From assembly GCA_015179025.1 (NCBI GenBank), contig WHUX01000278.1, forward strand, positions 1-61,422: a DNA stretch of 61,422 bases. Reading direction: 5' to 3'. The DNA is from Terfezia claveryi. Its lineage: Eukaryota > Ascomycota > Pezizomycetes > Pezizales > Pezizaceae. Of the stretch, positions 45,227 through 55,648 are shown piece after piece (positions within the stretch are counted from its first letter, which is position 1; every line of letters starts with the position of its first letter). A program made the translations under genes and the position numbers. Below the pieces are notes generated by a model. It did not search any database and had not been told where the DNA came from. It saw only the letters and a list, made by a program, of their open reading frames with translations.

Positions 45227-45975
45227 GGGTGCAATACTCGGCCCCTATCGGCAGTCCACATTACATGCACCCCACGATTTTTTAGTCCAGGCGGCATGAT
45301 GCATTAAGTATACTCTTGCACAGCAAACGATGGGCCTGATGTGTGCACTGTTGAATTCTTCCCGAAGATACACTGGTCCTGGATGGAACTGCACATGGGA
45401 AGGTATCGCATGAGGGTGCTAATACTCGGCCCTTATCAGCTGTCCAAATTACATGCACCCCGCAATACCTGAATCTTTTAGTCCAGGCGGCATGATGCAT
45501 ATACTCTTGCACAGCAAACCGGGCTGATGTGTGAACTGTAGAATTCTTCCCGAATATACACTGGTCCTGGATGGAACTGCACATGGGAAGGTATCACACG
45601 AGGGTGCTAATACTCGGCCCTTATCAGCTGTCCAAATTACATGCACCCCGCAATACCTGAATCTTTTAGTCCAGGCGGCATGATGCATATACTCTTGCAC
45701 AGCAAACCCTGGGCTGATGTGTGAACTGTAGAATTCTTCCCGAATATACACTGGTCCTGGATGGAACTGCAATGGGAAGGTATCGCACGAGAAGGGCAGG
45801 GTGCTAATACTCGGCCCTTATCAGCTGTCCAAATTACATGCACCCGGCAATACCTGAATCTTCGGCATGATGCATATACTCTTGCACAGCAAACCCTGGG
45901 CTGATGTGTGAACTATAGAATTCTTCGCGAATATACACTGATCCTGAATGGAACTGCACATCGCATGAGAAGGGC
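45227..45975. repeat. Satellite-like tandem array, 4 units of about 175-196 bp
   Basis: Units start near 45,227, 45,415, 45,603 and 45,799 with GTGCTAATACTCGGCCCTTA. They contain AGTCCAGGCGGCATGATGCA, GAATTCTTCCCGAA and CACTGGTCCTGGATGGAACT. Units 2 and 3 are nearly identical; units 1 and 4 are more diverged. The ORFs that cross it repeat themselves and are not considered genes. Confidence 0.9.
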
Positions 45976-46132
45976 AAGAGCATCTGATTCGGGATGCACC
46001 ATTATGAATTATGTTAAAGAGGAGGGAGCCGAAGCTATCCTCGATGTGTATGTAGGCTTGCTCCAGATGCCCTATTTAGGGAAGCCTATATAATGTAGCA
46101 AACCTAAGGGTAGCGTTCTAAGATTACTATTG

Positions 46133-46193
46133 GGAGAACGGGATCGTACCCGACAAAATATGACAGTGAGTATCCGTGCTACATAACGCTCCA
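46133..46193 (-). other. Degenerate tRNA-like sequence (Asp-like)
   Basis: The reverse strand has an A-box-like TATGTAGCACGG, a CTGTCATA block compatible with a GUC anticodon, and a T-arm-like CGGGTACGATCCCG. The anticodon stem does not pair, so it is a pseudogene or SINE head at best. Confidence 0.3.
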
Positions 46194-46231
46194 TCAACCA
46201 ATAATGTTTCGCATTGTGCCATAATTGAAGC

Positions 46232-46280
46232 ATGGGTTTGTAGTCTGTTTGGCACAACACCCTCGTTGAGGATGGGTTTG
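46232..46280 (+). mobile_element. Micro-insertion, 31-32 bp with 8-9 bp direct repeats
   Basis: ATGGGTTTG at 46,232-46,240 and 46,272-46,280 flanks an insert beginning TAGTCTGTTTGGCACAACAC. Two more motif copies, in the other direction and without clear duplications, lie at 46,388-46,404 and 46,472-46,486. Confidence 0.7.
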
Positions 46281-46499
46281 CCCTAAGGAGGTTTCCCCGT
46301 GCGTAGTCAGTAGTTCATCTGAGTCTAGTCCAAATGAGCCTTGGGGTTAGTCCGGTTAGCACCCTCATACAAAGAGCTCTACGAAACTTGTGCCAACCAG
46401 ACTACTTCGTAGAGGGGTTGGCACGCTCTGAATCCGTCTGGGTTGCCAGGTCATCCCTCCAAAGGAGGTTCGTGCCAACCAGACTAACTGGTACCAATA

Positions 46500-47054
46500 C
46501 ACTCAAACCTTGTTAAACCGGAACGCCTTTAACCGGAAAACTTGCTATTTTACGGACGGGATTTGGCGATTTTGGAACAAATAGTAAACCGGACCGGACA
46601 AGGAATCTCAAGATTAAAAAAAATATATACATGGAAAATTAATTAGCAGAACCGGACGGGGTATTTGAGGAAGAGGAAGTTGGAACCCAGAAGTCCTTAA
46701 GTGATGCTTGAACCTTATGCTTCTGCTGATAATACTGTATTTAAGTCCCTCTTGTGAGTGACCAATAGTAGTATCAACCAAGTCTTGAATGGAGAGTTGA
46801 GTTGGAGTGTGCGGAGAAGCAAGAGCAGAAACAGACATGCTTCGGAAAAAGCAGTTGACAGATCTCATATTTCTCTCACAGAGAGAAAACGCCCTTAACA
46901 CCCATCCTATAATATTATTAGCGACCTCCTTACACTGTCAGAATGTTATAGATCTTACTTATTAACTACTGCAAAATTTGTTATACCGGACGCTAGTCTA
47001 AACCGGACGGGATCCTGGTGATTTATGCAGTCCAGGTTTAGCAAGGTTTGAGTG
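46500..47054. mobile_element. Tigger/pogo-like MITE, 555 bp
   Basis: Terminal inverted repeats CACTCAAACCTTGYTAAACC match at 19 of 20 positions and the element is flanked by TA (46,498-46,499 and 47,055-47,056). Internal AACCGGAMSG phrases recur near both ends. No transposase is present. Confidence 0.85.
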
Positions 47055-48060
47055 TATGAGTACTGAATATTTAAAAATAAAAAAATAAATAAAAAGAAGG
47101 GAGGGACTGGATCAGGAGTTGGGCAAATTTCCGGTCGAAAGGCAGATGATTTACCCACAAAAGAAAAAAATCTAATGCATTTTCCCGTTTAAATTCAAAA
47201 TTTACTTAGCTATGCATACAGGTCTGGTTACGTGAGAGAGTACAAAGCTACCGGTAGCTATAGCCAAATCGGAAGATCTCACTACTTAATATATGACGGT
47301 GTAACAGCTCACGAGGCACCGAATTACAATAGGGAAGCGGGTCATGACAGGGAAGTTCATCAACTTGAAGCTATCTTGAACGTCCGATCCCTAGCGTCCA
47401 GATGTGAGAATTCAGATTATGTTCTCAGCTCTTTCAGGATGCCGTAACACTATACACCAATCAACTTCATAGCTCCTATAGGTATACATTAGTCGGGAAA
47501 AAAGGATCCATATCACAACCGATTTGTATGGCCCCCAAACTTGATCTTGCAAACCAACATCTCAATCACAGTAGTTATTAATTGAGGCGCAACTTGATAT
47601 GGCTTTTGAGGCATAGGTAGCAAAGTAGGCAAGCGGTCCTGTTTGCATCCTTCACAACATGGATGTTATTGGTCACAGATGGTATTCTTGTGCAGTACCA
47701 AGTTTCATTTGAATTGGAGTTCATTGTATTGAAGGTATCCGAAATTGCATGTGTTCTGGATCCTGTCTGAATCCGCATTGTCATTGTAGGTAGGTACGGA
47801 TAGACAACACTATCATTGCTAAGTCCATTATGCATATACGTGCTGACTTTCCTAAATTATCGTTTGGGTACCCCGAGCAACAGATATTTGGTAATTTGTA
47901 GCTTGGCTAGCTTTGTTGAATTTCCTGGATCCTAAGTACCAGTAAGGTTGAGGAAGCTCGGCTCACTACAGTATAGGCTTAGGTTTATGCAGCCCGATCC
48001 AGCGATGGTTGGTATGCACTAATGTCCTGCCCAATCACTAAAAAGCAATGATTCTACATT
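47055..48060. other. No gene recognised
   Basis: Only short frames of ordinary composition are present. Nothing can be supported. Confidence 0.35.
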
Positions 48061-48077
48061 CTAGGTACCGAGGGGCT

Positions 48078-48306
48078 TGTGCCAACCAGACTAGGGCAAA
48101 TGCTGAAGCTGTGACTCGTATCAAAGGTAGGATACCGGGAAAACTGGTGAATAAGACTCCTTGTCTGTATCTGAATCATACTCTCAAAATCCGAGTCAAG
48201 GGCGCTAATCTGCCCACAACTAGTAACGCCCCTACCACAAAAGGAAAGAGCAAAGATACAGACAAGGAGTCTTATTCACCAGTTTTCCCGGTAGTCTGGT
48301 TGGCAC
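48078..48306. repeat. Foldback with 39-bp perfect arms between two inverted TAGTCTGG motifs
   Basis: Arms at 48,134-48,172 and 48,254-48,292 are exact inverted copies (start ACCGGGAAAACTGGTGAATA) around an 81-bp loop. TTGTGCCAACCAGACTA (48,078) and TAGTCTGGTTGGCAC (48,292) lie outside, with their terminal TAs pointing inward. It could fold as a long hairpin if transcribed. Confidence 0.85.
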
Positions 48307-48708
48307 TCAAAGGGGGTACGTTAGCTCAAAATTTCCGGTGATAGCCTCAGATCCGACTAAGGCTAGTTGGTTTCATGTGTTAGGTCCCCGGGAGTGTTGC
48401 TTAACCGCTATAGACCTACAGTAGATGGGGAATCCTCACTTACCAACTACTGAAGGATGTTACAATCATTGAGGCAGGATGCCGGATTGGTGTTGTCATT
48501 GCTGCTGGGCTTGGTGCAAATGTTGTGCAGTTTTCACAACTTTTTACAAACACACATTTCGCCTCCGTAAACGCATACAAGTATATATAGATACAGGCAA
48601 GAATCCTTTGAATCCAACCATAGACAGTGCTCGAGTCATCCCTCCCAATCTTCAGAATATATTTTTCTACCATCTTTTGCTCAATTGTCAGCCCTTACCC
48701 TACCAGCA

Positions 48709-50450
48709 ATGAGTCGACTTATTATCGGTATAGATTTTGGGACTGTAGCCACTGGTGCAGCGTTCACTTTCGCAAACCCAGAATGGGATCAAGTATGGGG
48801 CTATACTAGCACTATTCCAGTTCTCTATTTACTAACCTCTGTTACTCTCCAGGTCACTTCCCTGTATGAGCATCACAGTGTTATTACTATTAGGCCGCCT
48901 GGTTTTAATTTTCCTGCTGCTGATGAGGCAAGAGGCTGAACTATCTCCTTATGCTATGAAGGAAGCTAATATTGTGTGCAAGGCCGTTCCCAAATCCCCG
49001 AGTGAATTATGCGATACAGGAACTGTCGTGAAATGGGGTTTTGAAGCTCAGAGTGAGCCTCGGGGGTTAAAAATAAAGTTCATGAAGCTTGCATTTAGCG
49101 GCTATTCAGGACTGGAACTGGTTGATCAGAGCAGCGGACTGGGTACTCACATCCCATTAGGCTTCACCCCAGCGACCCTCATTGAATTGTACCTTAAATT
49201 CCTCCATAGATATATTTTGGAGTATGTCGATAGCAGGAATATTCAAGGTTTCAGTACCCATACTACGCACTACTACTTTACAGTCCCAGTGGTATGTCTA
49301 CCAGTGAAGTTAAATGGGGATGAATTTTGCTGACAATAGCTTTCCATAGACATGGACCGACGACCAAAGAAATAGTCTCTTGGCGATTGCACGAGATGCC
49401 GGAATCGTATCTGGTAATACGGTGACTATGGAAACCATTCGAGAACCCCATGCGGCACTTCTATTTCTGCTTTCTTCCTCTCTCTACACTGTACCGGTAG
49501 TTGCTGCATCCTCCATCTGTTGAGTTCCCGCATTGCATAAAGGCCTAACAAACTGCTTTAGGAAGGGAATTGTTTCATTGTTGCAGATTGCGGGGGGGGC
49601 ACATCTGTGAGTATAAGCACTACAGATATATCTATTTCTACATATATCTTACTAACGAGTGACATGGATGTTCAGGATCTAGCCTCCTTTGAAAGGCTTA
49701 AAGATGACGACAATCATCGAATTCGAGTAGAGTTAATATCACAAAGAGGAAGTCTTTGTGGTTCTATTTTTGTCAACCAAGCGATTCGGGAGTTGATAAG
49801 CGCTCGTATCGGCGAGGAAAGGTCAGCCTATGTATGGACTGAATGCTTCAACGGAAAGCTAATATAATCTCTAGGCTCCAAAAATTGACAATCCAAATTC
49901 ATGCTGACCTGTTTCGGGCTTTGGATCAACATGTTGAGACTGTCAAACGTCGTTTCAATGGACACACTTTGCCAGATTCATGGCCTTTCTATATCGGACA
50001 TAATACTACAATCCCTGGCGCAAATATCGTCAAGGGAATTCTGACTATAACAAGGGATGACATGGTGCATGCCTTTGCTAGGCCATTAAACCTGGTCAAG
50101 GCATTAGTGAAGGAACAGGTGGAACAAGTTGAGAAGAAAGGAAAGATGGTCAAAGTGGGTGTCACAATTTGTCCATCAATTTGCGCAGTCTGAACTGACA
50201 AAATTTATGACAGTATGTCTTTCTTCTTGGCGGATTAGGAGCCTCATGCTACGTGGCCGATCAACTTCAAACATTCCTAGAAGAGACCTACACTGGTCGA
50301 ATCAGGTTGATACCAGTGCAATATTAGTAGGTGAATGCGCTACTATTCCCTTAGGCTTTGCTAACCAAACCATGGGAGCAAACAGCGAGCAAGCGGTCGC
50401 TCGTGGCGCTGTCCATCATGGAATTGGAAAAATCCAAGTGTCATATGCGT
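48709..50450 (+). pseudogene. Hsp70-like (HSPA12-type) ATPase gene, degraded
   Basis: The first codons give MSRLIIGIDFGTVATGAAF, the phosphate-1 motif of the actin/Hsp70 ATPase fold. Then follow KWGFEAQSEP, a YILEYVD / YYFTVPVV segment, LLAIARDAGIVSG with REPHAALLF, the phosphate-2 motif VADCGGGTS, GSLCGSIFVNQAI, and finally LGGLGASCYVADQLQ and AVARGAVHHGI near 50,420. This order matches the fungal Hsp70-like proteins related to HSPA12, cytosolic ATPases of unclear client range. The parts lie in different frames. Some gaps may be introns (about 48,830-48,960 and 49,510-49,570), but 49,320-49,520 and 50,160-50,230 look like frameshifts or premature stops. I judge it a pseudogene, although an unrecognised multi-intron gene cannot be excluded. 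Confidence 0.6.
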
Positions 50451-50913
50451 AAACTATCGAACCCGACTTATTGCTGCCCGGGTTGTGTCATTAATTGTGG
50501 CGACGTCGGGAACGAAGGATATCACGGCAAGGGATGCAAGGGTATGGATGGTGGAAGGATTATTGTTGCAGAAAGTCTTTGTTTTTCATTATCTCTGTTT
50601 GCTTATTAAGTAGCTTATGTTTCATTTGTTTGTTATACACTAGTTGTAGTCAAATGGGGAAAAGATTTTGATCTGATGCATGATTTTTGATCTTGGCCTA
50701 GTCTACACGCTGATTGGCCCTTGGCGAACAACCCTGCATTGCCAATATCAATTATTTTTGATATGCAATTTTATTTACGGCTAAATCATCTATGATAGGC
50801 TATCCCATGGCCGGTCCCCAGGGGTCGATTTTTAGACAGCCCCCGACAATACCAAGAGCTCAGTGCATGGCGACAACATGGGGCACTGATCAGGTTTAAG
50901 GCATACCTCATGA

Positions 50914-51540
50914 ATGGTGAGCTACGGCGACCCCAGAAAAGTTACTCAGGATACGGAATTGCTTAGGCATCATGAAATTGCAATCAGTATTGTGGAACCT
51001 ACTAACAGAAGCAATCTATTTTTCGCTGCTAAAAGAATTACAGGAGGTGTCGAACAGTATCTATGGGCGAGGGATCTAAAATGGTTGATCCCACCTTGCC
51101 TGGATCAGGGACGCGAGTATAAAGAGGTGGAAATCCCCCCTACAATTAGGTATATATGTTGATGACAAGCAGATTACACCTAAGATCTTCCGGCGGTGAC
51201 TCACAATCGGCCAAAACTTGGGACTTCAATCCTCGCTCCAGGGGTGAACGGATAATAACGCCTTACCACGCTAGTCTGTCTCACGATGAAGGAATATATT
51301 CAAGCAGATTCAGGTAAAGCTCGTATATTAGTAGCCTCATCCGCCTGGGGTATGGGTATTGATAATAGTGATGTTGAACGAGTTATCTAATGGCGTGTCA
51401 AATCCTTCAACAACTTGGATACCCTCATGCAACTGTTCGGTCGTTGCGCACGCAACCCAAAGCTCTATACTCCTACAACATCAGATTCAATTCTTTTTGC
51501 TTATATGCCGTCAAAAGATCAAGCAGACAGAGTTTCATAA
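50914..51540 (+). pseudogene. RecQ/DEAD-like helicase fragment
   Basis: The first part (LLRHHEIAISIVEPTNRSNL, then DLKWLIPPCLDQ) resembles the linker between the two helicase domains of fungal RecQ-like proteins. After 51,290, ARILVASSAWGMGIDNSDVE and, past an in-frame TAA, MQLFGRCARNP correspond to the helicase C-terminal motifs. The N-terminal Walker A domain is not found. Stops and shifts show that it is dead. It may be a relic of a repeated helicase gene or of a mobile element carrying one. Confidence 0.55.
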
Positions 51541-51940
51541 TTCGGATATCACCGCCATCACCCGATTGGCTTCTCTGCATCTTTGACCGCTGCTGGGTCC
51601 GCCATTGTATCGTAGCTATTACGCGCTTGGGTTCTCCCAGGGGGGCTTTTTTAGAAATACCCAGATTCATTCTTTGGTATTTGGTTACGGTGATCAGCCA
51701 AGCCACCGTTTCGCGGGCAGCGCCCATAGTAAAAACAGTTTTTTTCCAGTCTATACGTCTGTGGAGCCTTAGGCTATGAGACGGCCTGGAACCTTTGACG
51801 GAAGCTTCATTGGGAGCGGTCGACCCCCGTATCAACTATCCTAACAACTTTAAAAAATCCCAAAGCACTCTATGAACTGTATAGGAATGTGAAATGCCAA
51901 TCGGGTAAAGAATCATGATAAAAGCCATCTGAAAAATCTA

Positions 51941-53546
51941 TTACCGGTCACTACGCAAATCCACTCTCTTCCTTCCTCTGTCAAACTCGTAAGCCTCAAT
52001 CGGGAGCCACCATCCCCTCATCCTCAAGTGACTCCCAATAGCTAACTTCCTGTCAAAAAACACAACCACGGAGCTGGTGGCTTTACCAAGTCTCCGGTTA
52101 CCCCCCAGGAGCCAACGTGCACCCAAAATCCCCCTAACTCCCATATCCTGTATAATATCTGCCATGGATCTCTGGCAGGGGACCCCGTGAATCACAATTG
52201 CCTTCGCCGAGCTGTTGTTGCTAGGTGGTGTGTTCTGCGGGGGTATTTTGACTTGTCGGGATTTTTTCCCAGCCTTTGCTGCCGGACGTGGTACAGCCTG
52301 TTTTTTGGTAGTTGGGGGTGCCACTACCGGGGCCTCATCCTTATCCTCACCCTCGTACCCAGATAGGTCTTCATACATGTCTGACCTGTCCGCCATCACA
52401 ACATCTTCACTCTCACTTGCCCCTCTCCTCTCGCTTGCCCCTCTCTTCTTGATCTCTTCTACCGTCTGTACTGCCGCTTCCACCCCGACCTTCACCTCAT
52501 CTACCATCTGGTCAGTCTGGGATGCTGAACTAACCGTCTCAACCGGTAGTGCCTTCCCTTTTGACTGCCACTACTTCCGCTCTGCAGCCATCAACTTCCC
52601 TGCCTTCACCTGTACCTATTTTTCCGCCCACTCCTTTCAGTTTCTCTCACATATCTGTAGTTGGTTTCCCACCATCTTTTCTAGCTCAACCCACTTCTCC
52701 TTCTCCCTCCTCAACTTAACAACCTCCTTCTCCAACTTCTCAGACTTCCTTATCGCCTCCCCCCCCCGCTTGTCGAAATACTCCATTGTCTTCATACAAT
52801 CCACTAATTTCTTCTCGGCACTTCCTCTTGTCGAGAGGTTCTTGATTTGGTCTGTAAGAATTCCAATTTTGCCCTCCAACTCGGTTTCCTTATCTTGTGC
52901 CTGATCTAATTCCGTGAGAAATCCGTTAAGTGCTCAAGGAGCCTGTCTACACACATAGATAAGTCATCCCTCCCCTCAAACTCCACCAACCCATCCTCTC
53001 CTAAAATTGCTTCAACAAACCTGAAGTCAGTGCCTTCCGGTGCTCCCTCACCTCGACCATATGTTTAAGCAAAAACAGCGCCACTGTCTTCCATTCTTCA
53101 CGGTTCATAGAATTAAACCTCTCCTCCTTCTGCTCCCTTCCCCATCCATCAATCACCTCCTCATCCTCTGAATCCAAAAACCCGACAGGATTTCCCTTCC
53201 CCACCCATGGCCCAATTCCTGTATCATCATCAGAATCTACCCCTTGCTCACGAGCTTCTCTTTCCCTTTCTTCTATCAACCTATCCATTCTCGCTGCGAT
53301 CACTGGCAACTCTACCCTTGGTGTATCTTTGGGTGTCGGTAGTTGATATGGATCCGGAGTCTCATACCTTGGTCTGTTGTCTAGGTTTGGCGCTCCCCCT
53401 GTTGCCCTTGCGGTTTCGTGGCATCCCTGAAAAGTCTGTTTAAATTCCCCAAAAGAATTCCGACTTCCGTTGGCTATTGGGGTTGCAACGCACTGCTCTA
53501 AACTGTAGCCTGAGCCTCCAAGTGGGTCGTTGTATCCACCAAACAC
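51941..53546 (-). pseudogene. Tad-like LINE ORF1 (gag-like) remnant
   Basis: On the reverse strand, three frames in succession make up the ORF1 of a fungal non-LTR retrotransposon. The first (53,546-53,001) is a hydrophilic N-terminus with DSDDDTGIGPWVGKGNPVGF. The second (52,879-52,637) is a strongly charged coiled coil (LEKEVVKLRREKEKWVELEK). The third (52,507-51,941) is a C-terminal nucleic-acid-binding-like domain (AIVIHGVPCQRS, GARWLLGGNRRLGKATSSVVV). ORF1 proteins bind the element's RNA. The ORF2 that should follow below 51,940 is absent. Several stops between the parts show decay. Confidence 0.6.
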
Positions 53547-53884
53547 GGTTGCAACGTTGGAAAAATCGTCCCGAGTCGTAGTGAAACTCGACCCTCCGGG
53601 GGATTGTGTAACTCCTTCAAACGAACAAGAATATTAGGTATTCTTGCTCTGCTCGTTCCGCTGTGTCTTTTGCTGTTTTCCCCGACGACGGAAACCCTCT
53701 GGTTGTTGAGATCGACCAAGTGGGCTCGTCCTAGCCTCGAACCCAGGCTCTTAACGTTAGTTCGGCGCCAAGACATATTGCCAAGACATATTTGATTTGT
53801 GATTCCTATTGAAGTGGACAAGGTTATGGTAGCAACACTAGCAGAGCGGATAGATAGGTATGGTCAATAAAGAACCACTTCACC

Positions 53885-54339
53885 TGTAAAAGGTATGCGT
53901 GTGTGTGTGTGAGAGTGCACGTATGTGTGCAAATGTACGTGAGAATATACGAGCGCACGTAAGTGTGCGAATATATGAGAGAATATGTGTGAGCACGTAT
54001 GTGTACGAATATGAAAGAATATGTGAGCGTCCGATATGTGTGAATGACTTAGTTATTCTTCCACTCGAAGGGTATTCCCCAACACTCTTTATACACAAAT
54101 ATGCAGAGAAAGAGATAACGCAGTAAATGCCTAAGGAAAGCAAGTAATGGTAATTACGTGAGTGGCATTGCCGCAAAGCAGGTATTGAGAGATACTATAA
54201 AGCAGGTATTGTGAGATACCACAAAGCAGGTATTGTAAGACACTGCGAAGCAAGTATCAATACCTCAAAGCAAGTATTATGCTGTAGTAACGTGAAGCGC
54301 ACTAGCTGGTAACCCTAGATGGTAGCACACGTTTCAACA
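53885..54339 (-). repeat. Copia LTR, 455 bp, with internal repeats
   Basis: On the reverse strand it begins TGTTGAAACGTGTGCTACC after the purine run GAGGAGGGG and ends CTTTTACA. Inside are two sets of degenerate repeats: GAGCACGTATGTGTRCGAAT-type units at 53,900-54,045 and AAGCAGGTATTGTGAGATAC-type units of about 30 bp at 54,176-54,285. Confidence 0.7.
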
Positions 54340-54440
54340 CCCCTCCTCAGCAAATACCGCTATATAGATTCAAGCATGATCAGTCTCGTTAAAAACCCAA
54401 AACCCAAGTAAGGAAAAAATAAGGTAAAAAGAGTGCTTGA

Positions 54441-54602
54441 TCAGCTTGCACGTAAAACCTTGTCCCTAAGGTTGAGAAACTGCGGAGCAGGAAGAGGTTT
54501 GGTACAGATGTCAGCTAGGTTGCTGGCACTCGGTATCCACAAGACAGTAATTTTGCCTGTCTCCACCAGATCTCTGATATGGTGGTAAGCAACATCAATT
54601 AG
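54441..54602 (-). pseudogene. Copia RNase H C-terminus, truncated
   Basis: The reverse-strand frame ends with LIDVAYHHIRDLVETG, ITVLWIPSASNLADICTKPL and LRDKVLRAS, the usual last 50 residues of a copia pol, 100 bp before its LTR. Just upstream, at about 54,603, the similarity stops abruptly and unrelated arginine-rich sequence follows. Confidence 0.75.
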
Positions 54603-55594
54603 TGTGCGCCACGGGGCGAGTCGGTCCGAGTTTCTGGCCCTTACAACTCGTTCGGCTATCGACTCGCCTCGGTCTCTGCCTACTGCAACTCGCCTCGGAC
54701 CACTTCGCCGATTAATCGGTGATCTACAGATTACTCGCCAAGATCCCTTACTAACCTCGTTCACACTTGTGCATTTGCCAAGTCCAGGGTTTTCCGTTCT
54801 TTCCCCTATTCGTCCGTGCATACGGCTTGTCACGGATTGCCCGTCTTGTCACGGATTGCCACTCTTGTCACGGATTGCCAGTCTTGTCACGGATTGCCAG
54901 TCTTGTCACGGATCGCTCGTTTCGTCTTCCAGCATGGCACCGATCCCACCAAACCCCGTTCCTGTCCCTTTGTATGGTTTTTGCCAATGTCACCATTCTT
55001 AGTCACAGATTGCTTCTGCTGTCACGATTTCTAGAACCATTCTTTCAAATTTCTCTCTCACGTTCTCTATGCTCTGTTTGTGCTGCCATACGTCCACACA
55101 TTCTATATCAAACGTCCTACCTACTCGACCCATGTTATCCTTTTCCTTGCACCCAAATTTCTCACGTTTGCTTCTAATCCCTAAACCCTCCATCCGCCCT
55201 ATCTTAATAATAATTCATACATAAATGCTCTCAAGATTCCTACGTCCACCCAAGAAGTGCCCACAGTTCCACATCGTGAATTATTCCCATTCTCCCTAAA
55301 CTCAATTTACATCCCGTAAGTAATCAATGACCAAAATAAAAAAAATAAAAAAGAGTATCAACCGCGGATTCATCATGAGAACTAATCCACCCTGGTGTCG
55401 CTCGTCATAATAATCACAATTCAACCAAAAAAACAACACATTAAGGAAACCCATGCACAAAAAGAAACCCACCCATACAAGGGAAGCTAATAGGAAAAAG
55501 CAAAACTCAGGTACAAAGGACAAAGGAAAAAAACAATGAACAAAGGATAATTGACCATACCTACCTCGGTTTGCGCCCCCTCAAGTATGCAGGC
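54603..55594. other. Gene-free interval
   Basis: It contains CG-rich sequence at 54,603-54,760 (ACTCGCCTCGG repeated), the 19-bp array described separately, a pyrimidine-rich stretch and A-rich sequence at 55,320-55,560. No gene is supported. Confidence 0.4.
54828..54922. repeat. Minisatellite, 5 units of 19 bp, core TGTCACGGA
   Basis: Units TGTCACGGATTGCCMGTCT start at 54,828, 54,847, 54,866, 54,885 and 54,904, the last one diverged. Confidence 0.9.
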
Positions 55595-55648
55595 TCACAC
55601 TTTGTAATTCCTACGCTGAGTGGGCCGTAACTTTTTCTGGAGCCTCGT

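Noticed and set aside
45282..45843. Overlapping reverse-strand ORFs that repeat the same protein phrases
   Set aside because: They are produced by the satellite of about 190 bp; there is no start context, no splice logic and no independent protein signal.
44981..46404. A full-length 1.4-kb element between a forward and a reverse TAGTCTGG motif
   Set aside because: The outer 8-bp flanks (CCTTCGGG and CTTCGTAG) do not match and the interval is mostly the satellite array.
46388..46486. A complete small element bounded by two TAGTCTGG motifs
   Set aside because: Both motif copies point the same way and no 8-bp direct repeat borders the pair.
53885..54176. ORFs rich in His/Thr/Ser or in Arg/Val across the GT-rich stretch
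   Set aside because: They are translations of the repeats inside the copia LTR.
54828..54922. CRISPR-like array
   Set aside because: Repeats are 19 bp head-to-tail with no spacers, in a eukaryotic setting; it is a minisatellite.
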